DNA from: Pedobacter deserti
GTDB taxonomy: Bacteria; Bacteroidota; Bacteroidia; Sphingobacteriales; Sphingobacteriaceae
Direction: 5' to 3'
Assembly (NCBI RefSeq): GCF_024436415.1
Contig: NZ_JAFMZQ010000002.1
Location: 414,906 to 478,905 of the forward strand
DNA length: 64,000 nt
Shown here in pieces: positions 51,553 through 61,685 of the stretch (position 1 is the first letter of the stretch; the number at the start of each line of letters is the position of its first letter). The notes beneath the pieces are model-generated. The model did no database searches and was not told the DNA's origin. It saw nothing but the letters and a program-made list of their open reading frames with translations. The position numbers and the translations under genes are program-made.

Positions 51553-52212
51553 ATGAGATTATTAATCTACACGCTACTAACAATTATTTCGCTTCACTCG
51601 CAAGGCCAACGCAAAGTGATATTGAATGACTTCAATTCAGATTCGGTAGACTTTTATATAGGCTTTCCTAAACCAAAAGAGATATTTAATTATATCCAAG
51701 CGGCACAGAGATTTGAAAGTATAGATTCCGGTAATGTCCTGAAAAAAATTGAATTAGTAAGAATGGTCTTAAGCCTAAAGTCGCAAGAAGTTGTGGGTTC
51801 TGCAGCCACGTTTGCTTTAAGGGTATATGACCTCGATAGTTTAACGTGTGGCCCCGGCGCCGAGTTAACGAGAAGTCCGGTTCGAGTTAGAAGTGATACG
51901 AGACGTTTTGTACGTATCAATCTAGATAAATACGACATAAGAATTAATGGAAAGGTGTTTTTTGTGGCCATTGAATGGATAATCGGCGAAAAAAACATGC
52001 AATCTTTCGATGCGGTCCAGGGAGCTCCGCAGGATTCTGGTCATGACATTCTGCATACTTTCGCCAAGGGATATCAACCTTTTCCAGGTATGATCAACAC
52101 TGGAAGGGCTACCTCAGGCGTATGGGTAATGGATCAGGCGGGAAAATGGAAAAGATACGATTATAATATGCCGTACATGACCGATCTGGCCATGTCGGCA
52201 TACCTGGAATGA
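51553..52212 (+). CDS. Secreted protein related to the neighbour at 50651
   Basis: This 219-residue protein has a signal peptide (LIYTLLTIISLHSQGQ). The central region (YDLDSLTCGPGAELTRSPVR, LDKYDIRINGKVFFVAIEW) resembles the second domain of the protein at 50651 (LSKYDIQIKPGTVFFISIET). The carboxypeptidase-D-like part is missing. The genes are 5 nt apart and probably share a transcript. Function is unknown. Confidence 0.65.
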   Translation: MRLLIYTLLTIISLHSQGQRKVILNDFNSDSVDFYIGFPKPKEIFNYIQAAQRFESIDSGNVLKKIELVRMVLSLKSQEVVGSAATFALRVYDLDSLTCGPGAELTRSPVRVRSDTRRFVRINLDKYDIRINGKVFFVAIEWIIGEKNMQSFDAVQGAPQDSGHDILHTFAKGYQPFPGMINTGRATSGVWVMDQAGKWKRYDYNMPYMTDLAMSAYLE

Positions 52213-52284
52213 TGATGGTTTGGGAAGTTAATTTTTCTGCGGTAAAGTCTTATCTTAGATGACACGTTCCAAAGAATTGCTGTT

Positions 52285-52632
52285 ATGAATAGAGCCTATA
52301 TCATCGTTTGGTTAATCACAATTGTTATCATGATAATTGCCTTGGTGCTGCCTCTGCCTCCTATTATAGGTGTGGCAGCATCATTTTTACCATTGGCTGT
52401 GGTGACTTCTGCTTATTTGACAGAAGGAAGGCGGTCGTTTGCTTATGTTCGCAACAATGTCAATAGTGTTATCTGGATTTTGTCCTTTGTTTTATTCACT
52501 ATGACAGTTCAGGATCGTTTTTCTACCAGTTTTGAGCAGCCATGGAGTTTTATACTTACCTGCGCGATCGCAGCAATCTATATCGTGGGGTTGCGGCTAT
52601 TGATTTGGAGGTTTGTGCCTAAAGAGGAATAA
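52285..52632 (+). CDS. Small membrane protein (115 aa)
   Basis: This protein has four helices (IIVWLITIVIMIIALVLP, IIGVAASFLPLAVVTSAYL, SVIWILSFVLFTMTVQD, FILTCAIAAIYIVGLRLLIW). No soluble domain or known motif is visible. Confidence 0.6.
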   Translation: MNRAYIIVWLITIVIMIIALVLPLPPIIGVAASFLPLAVVTSAYLTEGRRSFAYVRNNVNSVIWILSFVLFTMTVQDRFSTSFEQPWSFILTCAIAAIYIVGLRLLIWRFVPKEE

Positions 52633-52754
52633 ATCTAACGTGCTATATCTGCTCGCTCAACCTTCATTCGTTAGAGTACTTTGGTGTCTGGTACTGCGTT
52701 AACCCGGGAGCTGAGCCGGGAAAGGCGAGGGTTCAAAAGTTTTAGCCGCTTACT

Positions 52755-53303
52755 TCAAAACGAGTTCTGCATCATAGCCTTCAGTTGTTGATCCCACTTA
52801 TTTTGCATTTCATCATTCATGCCATGGCTAGTGGCTTCATCATATCTTTGATGGAGCTCACTGTATTTTGCAACATACTTGAGGTACTCCTTCCGAACCT
52901 CGTCGCGGAAGTTTTCCGTCCAGGTTTTTGAAGATAGGAGCGTTTCCAGTTGGTTAGCCACAATAAAACCTATGGTAACGTGACCTTGTTCATGATTAAG
53001 AATTTTGCCGACCTGACGCTTTGGTATCCGCTCCAAGTCGAAATAGTTTTCTGCATGATTTACGTCAACTTTCGTGATAAATTTGAGTTTAACCATTCCG
53101 TCGCCGGTTTTAACGATGGAATCGAGCCGATAAGGGATCTTCATTCCGGTATAGGCCCAGTATTTTGTGTCTGCGGGCGGAGCGCCCTTGAAATCTTCGA
53201 CTTTCAGCTGTGGTATATCTTCTAACTTCAAATGCTGGGAAAAGGCATCAAAGGAAAAAGCCAGTATAAAGAGAAGTAAGGCTAAGAATGGTTTCAACGT
53301 CAT
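52755..53303 (-). CDS. Secreted DUF922-like putative metallopeptidase
   Basis: This 182-residue protein has a signal peptide (LALLLFILAFSFDAFSQ). The sequence HEQGHVTIGFIVANQLE carries an HExxH zinc-binding motif and matches the DUF922 pattern of putative secreted peptidases. The following part (FRDEVRKEYLKYVAKYSELH) is helical. Peptidase activity is inferred from the motif. Confidence 0.7.
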   Translation of the reverse strand: MTLKPFLALLLFILAFSFDAFSQHLKLEDIPQLKVEDFKGAPPADTKYWAYTGMKIPYRLDSIVKTGDGMVKLKFITKVDVNHAENYFDLERIPKRQVGKILNHEQGHVTIGFIVANQLETLLSSKTWTENFRDEVRKEYLKYVAKYSELHQRYDEATSHGMNDEMQNKWDQQLKAMMQNSF

Positions 53304-53407
53304 TTAGGTTCGGTTATGAACTCAATATAAGAAGTTCAATGTTTTTGGGCAATAAATCTTTAGCTTTTCCTTATAATAAGGCTAAGCATTTGTGAATAAG
53401 TCTATCG

Positions 53408-53543
53408 CTATAAACTTTCGATTTCTTCAAATCTCAAGCCGGTACTTTTGGCGATGTAGGTAATATCCAAACCATCCTCCTTTAGGATACGGGCAATAGC
53501 TTTTGCCTTTTCGATTTCGCCCTGTATCCGACCTTGAACTAAG
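53408..53543 (-). pseudogene. Out-of-frame C-terminal tail of the Rpn-family gene
   Basis: Continuing past the frame end at 53539, the next frame reads GLVQGRIQGEIEKAKAIARI, then LKEDGLDITYIAKSTGLRFE, ending TAG at 53408-53410. This is the usual C-terminal helix pair of the Rpn nuclease family. A single extra G in the GAGAGGGCT run would join the frames. Confidence 0.65.
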
Positions 53544-54432
53544 CCCTCTCTATGCCCCTCTCCATGCCCTTCTCTAAGCCTTTCTCCAGGCCCTTTTTAA
53601 GGCCCTTTTCCAAGCCCTTTTCCAAGCCCCTTTCCATGCCTTTTTTCATCCCTTGTTCAATACCTTCCGCTATGCCCTGCTCCAAGCCAACTTTTTTAGA
53701 GTATTCTAATGCCCCGTAAGTATCCCATTTATTTTTTAAACTCTGGTCGTACATATATTTTTCCTCCTTGTTTAAATTCGCATATCTCGCGAGCTCGAAG
53801 AGTTGCTCAAATTCCTGTTCAGGCATGCTTTCAGGCCGGGTAGGAAATTCCGTCATATGTTTAAGTGCAAAAAGCCACTTATCCATCTTAGAAGTCAACT
53901 CCTGTTCGCTCTTAACAAAGTTACGCATTTCGATATAGGTAAAGCCCAGTTTTTTATAAAATATTTCCCCGTTGGCCTTGTTTGTCAGACAGATATGATG
54001 GATGTATTGTTCTTCGCAGTTTTCCTGCAATTCGAAATTCTCTAATATAGCAACCATGTAAACGTCTTTAAGATCATATTGCCAGTGGTGCCTTTTCCCT
54101 TTAGGGGCTTGTTCGGCGATCAGTTTCGAGGCGTAAAATATGGACCGCTCTTTAAAAAAGGACTGTTTTGCACGTTGTATCTCTATCAGGAACGTGTTGC
54201 CGAACTGGTCTGTACATACCACGTCCAGCACAATTCCGCCTTCATTCTCAATTTCTCCCAGATACTCGTTTTTACTGTACTCAATGGTTTCGATTGTCCG
54301 CCTGCCCTCAAGGACTTCATTCAGAAAGGCTTTAAGTAGGCCTTTGCTGGCTTCCGAACCAAAGATTCTTTTAAAGGAAAAGTCCGTAAAAGGGCTGATG
54401 TAAGTGGATTTTGTATTCTGCGTCTGAATCAT
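53539..54432 (-). CDS. Rpn-family PD-(D/E)XK nuclease, frameshifted near its C-terminus
   Basis: From ATG 54432 the protein starts MIQTQNTKSTYISPFTDFSF, the typical start of Rpn family recombination-promoting nucleases. The PD-(D/E)XK core is GIVLDVVCTD then TFLIEIQRAKQSFFK. A repeat of GLEKG and GMERG units begins near residue 250. The frame ends early (GMERGIERA) because of a 1-base deletion in the tract. Rpn proteins act on DNA; truncation removes the normal helix pair but leaves the nuclease core intact. An upstream ATG at 54471 would add 13 residues. Confidence 0.78.
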   Translation of the reverse strand: MIQTQNTKSTYISPFTDFSFKRIFGSEASKGLLKAFLNEVLEGRRTIETIEYSKNEYLGEIENEGGIVLDVVCTDQFGNTFLIEIQRAKQSFFKERSIFYASKLIAEQAPKGKRHHWQYDLKDVYMVAILENFELQENCEEQYIHHICLTNKANGEIFYKKLGFTYIEMRNFVKSEQELTSKMDKWLFALKHMTEFPTRPESMPEQEFEQLFELARYANLNKEEKYMYDQSLKNKWDTYGALEYSKKVGLEQGIAEGIEQGMKKGMERGLEKGLEKGLKKGLEKGLEKGMERGIERA

Positions 54433-54654
54433 ATTTGAAATGTTAGAAGCAAACGTAATCAACTGATTCAATAAGTTGGTAACTTATAAACGATTATTAT
54501 TCAGTGATTTATGTCAATCTTTTGAGTGATATTTCATTGTTTTGAGTAATTGTTGTTAAATTGAGTTATGATGGCATCGTATTTTTTTACGATACATCTG
54601 CAAGCAGCGGTTTAGGGAAACGGTGCACTTTTCCGGGATAGTTGCACACCCGAA

Positions 54655-54666
54655 GCGCAATTGCGC
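54655..54666. promoter_or_regulatory. 12-bp palindrome GCGCAATTGCGC upstream of the ECF sigma gene
   Basis: The palindrome is perfect and lies about 60 nt before the sigma start. The gap from 54433 to 54721 otherwise holds only a small ATCGTA/TACGAT hairpin at 54576-54593. Confidence 0.35.
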
Positions 54667-54727
54667 AAATTACCCCAGATTATCTGTTATAAATTCCTGC
54701 TAATTTCCAGTAAATTGCATCGTGAGA

Positions 54728-55300
54728 ATGCGCGAGTCAGATTATGCTAAATATACCGATGGCAAATTAGCAGCCCTTTTGCAACAGGGCGATGCGTATG
54801 CCTACACGGAGATATTTGAGCGGTACAAAGTCTTGCTGTACAAGCATGCTTACCGCTTGCTGGGCGATGAGGACGAGGCCAGCGACATTATTTCTGATCT
54901 TTTTCTCGCTTTGTGGCAGAAAAAAGGGGCGCTGAACCTGAAGGTGTCTCTGTCGTCTTACCTGTACGGCGCGGTAAGGAACCGGGTGTTCGATCTGATG
55001 ACGCACCAGAAGGTTATTGCACGCTATCTGGATTCTATAGGAGATTTTGTGAAGCAGGGCCGCTATGAAACCGACGAAAGCATTAGGGCCAAGGAACTGG
55101 CCGCCATCATTGAACGGGAGATTGCTTCGTTGCCCCCGAAAATGCGGGAGGTCTTTGAACTAAGCAGGAGCGGCGAACTTTCTTACAGGGAGATCGGTGA
55201 GATGCTGAATATCTCTGAGGGAACGGTTAAGCAGCAGGTACACAATGCTTTAAAAATCCTTCGACCGAAAATTAATTCTTTTTTGGTTTTCTTTCTATAA
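54728..55300 (+). CDS. ECF RNA polymerase sigma factor (FecI-like)
   Basis: This roughly 190-residue protein has region 2 (YTEIFERYKVLLYKHAYRLL, then EDEASDIISDLFLALWQKKG) and region 4 (LPPKMREVFELSRSGELSY, then EIGEMLNISEGTVKQQVHNA). A GTG at 54722 could be an earlier start. It is followed by FecR at 54 nt, then a SusC receptor with an STN domain, so the signalling circuit is complete within one strand. Confidence 0.92.
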   Translation: MRESDYAKYTDGKLAALLQQGDAYAYTEIFERYKVLLYKHAYRLLGDEDEASDIISDLFLALWQKKGALNLKVSLSSYLYGAVRNRVFDLMTHQKVIARYLDSIGDFVKQGRYETDESIRAKELAAIIEREIASLPPKMREVFELSRSGELSYREIGEMLNISEGTVKQQVHNALKILRPKINSFLVFFL

Positions 55301-55354
55301 CCCAGCCCTGGCTTGGCCGTCATAATAGTATAAAGGATAATAGGCCTTTGCACT

Positions 55355-56470
55355 ATGGACCAACAAGAAATCAAATCCTTACTGGAAAAATACCGGAGCG
55401 GCACCTGTTCTGAACAGGAAAAGGCGATCCTGGAGAGCTGGTATAATCAGCAGGCAGCCGAGCGGCCTTTAAACCTGACTGAGGAACGGCTTGAGCTGAA
55501 CCTGAAGGAGGTGAGCAGCAGACTGCCGCTGAAATATCCCGCTCGTCAAAAGCGGGTATGGCCGCGTATTGCGGCTGCAGCGTCTATCGTCCTTGTTTTG
55601 GGAGCCTCACTCATGTATTACCAGGTGAGACAATCCGGGCAGCAACTTAATTTGACGGCTGAGCAGGATATTGCTCCGGGGGGCAACAAGGCTTACCTGA
55701 CGCTGGCAGACGGCAGAAAAATCTCACTGACAGAAGCGGCCAACGGTCAGATCGCCAGCCAGGCTGGCATAGCCATTACAAAAATGGCCGACGGGCAGTT
55801 GGTGTATTCCATTGGCAACAGTGAGCAAAGCGCTGCTGCTGCGGGCTACAATACCATCGAAACGCCGAAGGGCGGGCAGTATCGGGTACAACTCCCTGAT
55901 GGCACGGAGGTTTGGCTCAACGCCGAATCTTCACTCCGCTATCCGGCTTCTTTTGAGGCCCTGAAGGAACGTCGTGTTGAACTTTCGGGTGAGGGATACT
56001 TTGAGGTAGCTAAAGATAGGGCGCATCCTTTTATCGTGAAAAGCGGTGATCAGGAGGTAAAAGTATTGGGTACACATTTTAATATCAGCAATTATGCGGA
56101 CGAGCCTGCCGTGAAAACAACCTTACTGGAAGGATCGGTGCAGTTGAACGGTAAGATGTTATTAAAGCCGGGCCAGCAGGCAAGCATTCCGGCCTCGGGT
56201 GAGATCAGCATCAGCCGGGTAGACATAGAGGAGGCGATAGCCTGGAAGAATGGCAAATTCATCTTTGCGGACGAAAATATTCAGAGCATTATGCGCAAGT
56301 TGTCGCGCTGGTACAACGTAGAGGTGCACTATGAGGGTGCGCCGCCAACGGAAACCTTTACGGCTTCTATTGGCCGTTTTGACCGTATCAGTAAAATACT
56401 CGATAAATTATCGTACACCAATAATGTTCACTTTAAACTAGAAGGGAGGAGGGTTACGGTTATGAAATAG
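55355..56470 (+). CDS. FecR family anti-sigma factor
   Basis: This 371-residue protein has a cytoplasmic head, one membrane segment near residue 70 (IAAAASIVLVLGASLMYY) and a FecR domain with IETPKGGQYRVQLPDGTEVW, LNAESSLRYPASFEALKERR and SGEGYFEVAKDRAHPF. The C-terminal DUF4974 part follows with FIFADENIQSIMRKLSRWYN. It is paired with the upstream sigma factor. The STN receptor is next. Confidence 0.93.
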   Translation: MDQQEIKSLLEKYRSGTCSEQEKAILESWYNQQAAERPLNLTEERLELNLKEVSSRLPLKYPARQKRVWPRIAAAASIVLVLGASLMYYQVRQSGQQLNLTAEQDIAPGGNKAYLTLADGRKISLTEAANGQIASQAGIAITKMADGQLVYSIGNSEQSAAAAGYNTIETPKGGQYRVQLPDGTEVWLNAESSLRYPASFEALKERRVELSGEGYFEVAKDRAHPFIVKSGDQEVKVLGTHFNISNYADEPAVKTTLLEGSVQLNGKMLLKPGQQASIPASGEISISRVDIEEAIAWKNGKFIFADENIQSIMRKLSRWYNVEVHYEGAPPTETFTASIGRFDRISKILDKLSYTNNVHFKLEGRRVTVMK

Positions 56471-56603
56471 TGCTACTATTACGCGCCGGAGCCTTTATAA
56501 AAGTAAAGCGAGAGTGCTTCGACCTACTCCCGCTTCTGTATGGCATCCGGCTGAACTCATTTTTTCGAATAGACATCAACTTTAAACCAAACATTCAAAA
56601 TTA

Positions 56604-59600
56604 ATGAAATTTAACGGAAATTCTCTGGGCGGCAGGCCATTGGCCCTGCCCAGGCAAATACTACGGGTTATGAAACTTACCATGCTGCTGATGAGCGTTT
56701 GCCTTTTACAAGTTAGTGCCATAACCAAGGCCCAGGTTTACTTGTCTGCCAAAGGCGCGTCCCTTGAAAAAGTGCTTAAATCGGTAAGCAGGCAAAGCGG
56801 TTATGATTTTGTTTACACCACGGCCGACCTAAAGGATCTGAAAACCGGCACCATCAACCTGAAGAATGCTTCGATAGAGGCGGCGCTGAAGGCTTGCTTT
56901 AACGGGCAGCCGCTGGAGTATGAAATTGCAGACAAAACGGTGATGATCAAGCTGAAGGAAAGGTCGCTTGTAGATAGGCTGTTGGGTTTTTTTCAGGCGA
57001 TAGACGTGAGCGGAACGGTAACCGATGAACAGGGCAAGCCCCTGGCGGGCGCCACAGTAAAGGTAAAGGGCAGCAGCCAAACAACCACCACGGATGAACA
57101 GGGCACATTCCGCCTCAGGCAGGTCGATCCGGAAGCGACCATCGTCATCAGCTTTATTGGCTTTCAGTCGCTGGAATTGAGTGCGTCGGAAGTGAAGGAC
57201 ACCATCACGATGCGTGCGGTCAACAATGCTTTAAATGAGGTTACGGTAACTTCGGGTTATCAGAGCTTATTAAAGGAACGGGCACCGGGTGCTTATGATC
57301 AGATAGGACAGGAGGTGCTCGCCAACCGACCGGTGTCAAATCCTTCTACGGCTTTGCAGGGTTTGGTAGCAGGGATGCAAAGTAAGGAAAACGCTGACGG
57401 CTCGGTATCTTTTCTCATCAGGGGAAGCAGTTCCATTTACGGTGAAAGGGCGCCGCTGGTTGTGGTAGATGGCTTTCCGGTGTCCGGGAACGATTTTTCT
57501 ACGATCAACCCCAATGATATTGAATCGGTGACGGTATTAAAGGATGCCGCTGCAGCTTCCATCTGGGGTGCCCGAGCGGCAAACGGTGTGATCGTGATTG
57601 TCACCAAAAAAGGCAATGCTGGTCAAAAAGGGCTGAACGTCACCGCAAGTGCATTTACCCGCATCTCAGAACGTACGGATCTGAACCAATTAATTCCTCT
57701 GGCCACCTCGGCCGAGCAGATTGCCCTAGAGCGCAGGGCTTTCGAAAACAGGTGGGTGTTCCGGGAAACGTCCGGCTCGTTTCCTGACGACCTGATGAAA
57801 CCCCTTACACTTGGTCAGGAATTCCTCTACGCGAACAAGAACGGTACGATAAGCACGGCCGCGATGAACGCCGGTTTGGATAGTTTAAGCAGGATCAGTA
57901 ACCATGGCCAGATCAGCGACCTGCTGTTGCGCCGGGCGGTGCTTAGCCAATACAACGTAAATTTTTCAATGGTCGGCGATAAGTCAAAGTCTTATGCTTC
58001 ACTCTTGTTTGAAGATAATAAGACCCGTTACCAGGGTTCTGACTATAATCGTTATGGCCTGGATTTCAGCAACGAATATAAGCTGGCGAAGTTCCTGACC
58101 TTCAATGTTGGGATGTATCTGCAGTATAGGGATCAGAATAACAGTGGAGCAACCCCCACTGAACTGAGAAGTTTGTCGCCCTACGAAACACTATTGAACC
58201 CGGATGGGAGTTATTCCGTGAATTTAAATACGTACAACAGGGCGGTTTTATCGCAGTTGCCTTTAAGCGACTTCCCGTATAGCGATTTTAGTTACAATTT
58301 GTTGCGTGAGGTCCGCGGCCGCAAGTTTCGCACCGAGGATTACAATGCCAGGATTCAGGCAGGTTTTAACGTCCGGATCATTCCGGGTTTGAGCCTTGAT
58401 TCTAAAATACAATATGAGCGCGGCAAAAGGGAGATTGACATCTATAACAGTGAGGAAACTTTCTATGCCAGGAACATCGTCAACCAAAACGTGGAATACT
58501 TTTCAGACACAGAAACAGTGGGCAGGCAATTCGTGCCTAAAGGCGGTATTGGCCGGGACACCGTGCTCAATTCTGCGAGCTATGTGTTTCGCAACCAACT
58601 CAGCTTTGTAAAAGATTTTGGTAGTAAACATAGTATCAATGCGATTGTGGGTACGGAAATTTCGCAGTATCGCACAAATACCAGGATGAACCCATGGTTG
58701 TACGGCTATTATCCGGATAAATTGCAGACTACGGTACCGCCTTATGGCTATGGCAGTTCGGTAGAGCAACTGGTGGGCATCGATGGCTGGGAGACAGAAC
58801 TGCAAGGTGGCTCTCCGGTGCTTGATTACGAAATGGACCGGTTCGTTTCGTACTACAGCAATGCTGCATATACGTACGACCGCAAGTATACGATTTCGGG
58901 TAGTATCCGAACCGATGCTTCCAATTATATCACGCGAACCCCATCCCTGCGCTGGGCGCCGCTTTGGTCGGTAGGCGGTTTGTGGAATATCAAGGAGGAG
59001 CGTTTCGCGGAGAACATTGGCTGGCTTGATCGCCTGAACCTGCGTCTAACCCATGGCCGTAATGGTAACGTGGAGAAAACTACGTCGACCAATACCTTAC
59101 TAACCGTATCCACATCTCCGAGCCCTACTACTGGTACCATCACTGCGTTCATTTTGGATAATGGTAACCCTACGCTGCGATGGGAGAAAACTACCACTAC
59201 CAATATTGGCATAGATCACGTGTTGTTCGACGGTAAACTTTACGGTAAAATTGACCTTTACAATAAAAAAGGTAAAGACATCACCGGCTTTATAGCGCTG
59301 GCTGCTGCCACGGGTACAACCAGCCAGAAATTCAATAATGCGGGCATAACCAACCGGGGTATTGAAGTAGAACTGGGTACGCAGGTAAAACTGCCGGGTA
59401 TTCCTGTTACCTATCAGACATCGCTGAATTATGCCTACAACAAGAACGAGGTAAATAATCTGTATTATCCTTCACTCACTGCTGCACAAATGCTCGATAT
59501 CCCGAATGCCATAGTGGAAGGGCAGCCAATAAACCCGGTTTACTCGTTTACTTACGCAGGCACGATCGGCGGTGTGCCGCATGTTTCCGGTGTAAACGGT

Positions 59601-60164
59601 CAGCCCAGCACATTCAACAACGTGGCACTTCTCAATGGTTTGGGCGCGCAGTTCCTCAATTATGAGGGCACAGCCATTCCACCGCACACCGCTGGCTGGT
59701 ACAGCACCTTTGGTTATAAGAATTTAAGCCTGTCCGTTTTGTTCATCGGCACGTTCGGCGGTGTTTACCGCAACCAAACCTACAACTACAACTTTGCTTA
59801 TGTAGGCTCCAGGAAAACCATTGCCAACAGGTACATTTCAGATGTTTTCGCGGGTCGTACCGACATCCCTCCATTTCCAAACGCCAATGAAAGCAATTTG
59901 TATCTGTGGGACCGCTATCTCCCTTATCTGAGTGGTCTGGTAGAAAGCTCATCGTACATAGAATGTAAAGAGGTGATGCTGAACTATAGTCTGCCAGCCT
60001 CCATAGCAGCCAGGGCAGGACTGCGCAATGTTAAAGTGTTTGCACAAATGAGGGATTTGGGATTGGTATGGGCGGCCAACAAGAACAACTTTAATCCGGA
60101 CTGGCTGCCGGGTACCGACCGTCCGCTGGGCACCTGCACTTTTGGGATCAACTTAGGCTTTTAA
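56604..60164 (+). CDS. SusC/RagA-type receptor with STN domain
   Basis: This 1186-residue outer-membrane protein has a long leader (LRVMKLTMLLMSVCLLQVSA), an STN domain (LEKVLKSVSRQSGYDFVYTT), a carboxypeptidase-D-like domain (VSGTVTDEQGKPLAGATVKV) and a plug that includes NPNDIESVTVLKDAAAASIW. The barrel ends in the SusC-typical NNFNPDWLPGTDRPLG, followed by FGINLGF. The STN part links it to FecR at 55355. It is expected to transport a ligand bound by the SusD at 60181. Confidence 0.94.
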   Translation: MKFNGNSLGGRPLALPRQILRVMKLTMLLMSVCLLQVSAITKAQVYLSAKGASLEKVLKSVSRQSGYDFVYTTADLKDLKTGTINLKNASIEAALKACFNGQPLEYEIADKTVMIKLKERSLVDRLLGFFQAIDVSGTVTDEQGKPLAGATVKVKGSSQTTTTDEQGTFRLRQVDPEATIVISFIGFQSLELSASEVKDTITMRAVNNALNEVTVTSGYQSLLKERAPGAYDQIGQEVLANRPVSNPSTALQGLVAGMQSKENADGSVSFLIRGSSSIYGERAPLVVVDGFPVSGNDFSTINPNDIESVTVLKDAAAASIWGARAANGVIVIVTKKGNAGQKGLNVTASAFTRISERTDLNQLIPLATSAEQIALERRAFENRWVFRETSGSFPDDLMKPLTLGQEFLYANKNGTISTAAMNAGLDSLSRISNHGQISDLLLRRAVLSQYNVNFSMVGDKSKSYASLLFEDNKTRYQGSDYNRYGLDFSNEYKLAKFLTFNVGMYLQYRDQNNSGATPTELRSLSPYETLLNPDGSYSVNLNTYNRAVLSQLPLSDFPYSDFSYNLLREVRGRKFRTEDYNARIQAGFNVRIIPGLSLDSKIQYERGKREIDIYNSEETFYARNIVNQNVEYFSDTETVGRQFVPKGGIGRDTVLNSASYVFRNQLSFVKDFGSKHSINAIVGTEISQYRTNTRMNPWLYGYYPDKLQTTVPPYGYGSSVEQLVGIDGWETELQGGSPVLDYEMDRFVSYYSNAAYTYDRKYTISGSIRTDASNYITRTPSLRWAPLWSVGGLWNIKEERFAENIGWLDRLNLRLTHGRNGNVEKTTSTNTLLTVSTSPSPTTGTITAFILDNGNPTLRWEKTTTTNIGIDHVLFDGKLYGKIDLYNKKGKDITGFIALAAATGTTSQKFNNAGITNRGIEVELGTQVKLPGIPVTYQTSLNYAYNKNEVNNLYYPSLTAAQMLDIPNAIVEGQPINPVYSFTYAGTIGGVPHVSGVNGQPSTFNNVALLNGLGAQFLNYEGTAIPPHTAGWYSTFGYKNLSLSVLFIGTFGGVYRNQTYNYNFAYVGSRKTIANRYISDVFAGRTDIPPFPNANESNLYLWDRYLPYLSGLVESSSYIECKEVMLNYSLPASIAARAGLRNVKVFAQMRDLGLVWAANKNNFNPDWLPGTDRPLGTCTFGINLGF

Positions 60165-60180
60165 ACTTAATGCTACGACA

Positions 60181-61683
60181 ATGAAAAAATTTAACACAAT
60201 CATATGGGTTTTGGGAATGGTTTTGCTGACTTCATGCAAAAAGTACCTCGACGAGCCGAATAAGATCCAGACCGATATTAAAACGGTGGAGCAACTGCAG
60301 GCTTTACTGGATAATGTTGAAGGTGAAGGCGACTATTTTCTCTCTGTTGCTATGGGGTTTGAGGGCCATAACGCTACGGCCGTGTATTCCACGGATGATA
60401 CGGAGATATCGACCGACCTATATAAGAACAATCCAAATTCGGTGCTGCTGGCCAACCTTTACTACTACGTATTTGATGTTGACAATATCGCTGGCGCCTC
60501 TTCCGACCCGCTTTGGAACACGGAATTTAAAAAGATCTTTCATGCCAATGTGGTTCTTGCTAATGCCGACCAGGTTACGGGCGACGAGGCTGCCAAACGC
60601 CGGGTAAAGGCAGATGCTTATTTTACCAGGGCGTACAGTTACTGGACGCTGGTGAACTATTACTGCTTGCCTTACTCGGCAGCAAACCTGCAGTCGAAAG
60701 GTCTGCCGCTTAAAAAAACGCCCGATTATGCAGAGTCTTTGAGGCGTGCTTCGTTGGAGGAAACCTATAAGTTTATATTGGACGATGTAATGCTTGCACA
60801 ATCGCTGGTAGGCTACACTGACGTGCAGTCTGCCTTAAGGTGGCGCATAAGCAAGACGGGCATCGATGCTTTTCTGAGCAGGTATTATTTGTTTACGGGC
60901 GACTACGATAAGGCTGCTGAGCATGCGAACAATGCACTGACTTCGCAGACTGCTAAACTCGTCGATTTTAACACGATCCCTCCGGGCAATCCTGCGACTT
61001 ATTCCAACCCTGTGGCGGTGTTAAGGTATTCGGAATTGAACGACTACGGGCCAACGAGATACTTCGGCTGGGATGAGTTCTTCTATGCCCGTTTTACTAC
61101 GGCCACCTCGCAATGGTATATTCCGAGTACAAGCTTGCTGGCGCTGTATGACCGTAACGAGGACTTGCGTTATCAATTGCTGATGATCGAAAACGGGGGT
61201 AGACGAGCCAATGTTATCACCCCTGCACAGTACCGGTACGTGTATTTTGGAGACGGGAGTTATTTGCCTTCGGGGCCGACTGTTGCGGAGGTTTTGCTGA
61301 ACAAAGCGGAGGCGTTGGTTCGCAGTGGCGATTTTGCAAGCGGTTTAACTGCCGCGAATACACTGCGGGCCAAAAGACTGAAGAACTATACGGCGCTTGC
61401 GGCCGGCAACGCCGCCGATGCGCTTACCCAGGTATTGCAGGAGCGCCGTCGGGAACTGCCCTTCAGCTTCCGTTGGTTTGATATTCGCCGCTTTAGCGTA
61501 AATGAAACTCCGGGCGACGATGTTACAGTGACCCGTACCTTTTTTAAAGTCGGAACCGGCTCGGTTGATGTAAATACCACGCAGACCTACACCTTGCCGG
61601 TTAAAAGTCTCCGTTACGCAGTGCCCATCAACGCTGTGGAGATTTCGGCAAGCCAGGGACAGATTGAGCAGAATAACTATTAA
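60181..61683 (+). CDS. SusD/RagB-type surface lipoprotein
   Basis: This 500-residue lipoprotein has a lipobox (VLLTSC, Cys19). The N-terminal LDEPNKIQTDIKTVEQLQAL and the C-terminal motif ERRRELPFSFRWFDIRRFSV fit SusD. It is 16 nt after SusC and 2 nt before TlpA. It binds the substrate at the cell surface. Confidence 0.93.
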   Translation: MKKFNTIIWVLGMVLLTSCKKYLDEPNKIQTDIKTVEQLQALLDNVEGEGDYFLSVAMGFEGHNATAVYSTDDTEISTDLYKNNPNSVLLANLYYYVFDVDNIAGASSDPLWNTEFKKIFHANVVLANADQVTGDEAAKRRVKADAYFTRAYSYWTLVNYYCLPYSAANLQSKGLPLKKTPDYAESLRRASLEETYKFILDDVMLAQSLVGYTDVQSALRWRISKTGIDAFLSRYYLFTGDYDKAAEHANNALTSQTAKLVDFNTIPPGNPATYSNPVAVLRYSELNDYGPTRYFGWDEFFYARFTTATSQWYIPSTSLLALYDRNEDLRYQLLMIENGGRRANVITPAQYRYVYFGDGSYLPSGPTVAEVLLNKAEALVRSGDFASGLTAANTLRAKRLKNYTALAAGNAADALTQVLQERRRELPFSFRWFDIRRFSVNETPGDDVTVTRTFFKVGTGSVDVNTTQTYTLPVKSLRYAVPINAVEISASQGQIEQNNY

Positions 61684-61685
61684 GT

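Noticed and set aside
53539..53660. GLEKG/GMERG run as a possible minisatellite outside a gene
   Set aside because: It is in frame within the Rpn protein and typical of the family C-terminus.
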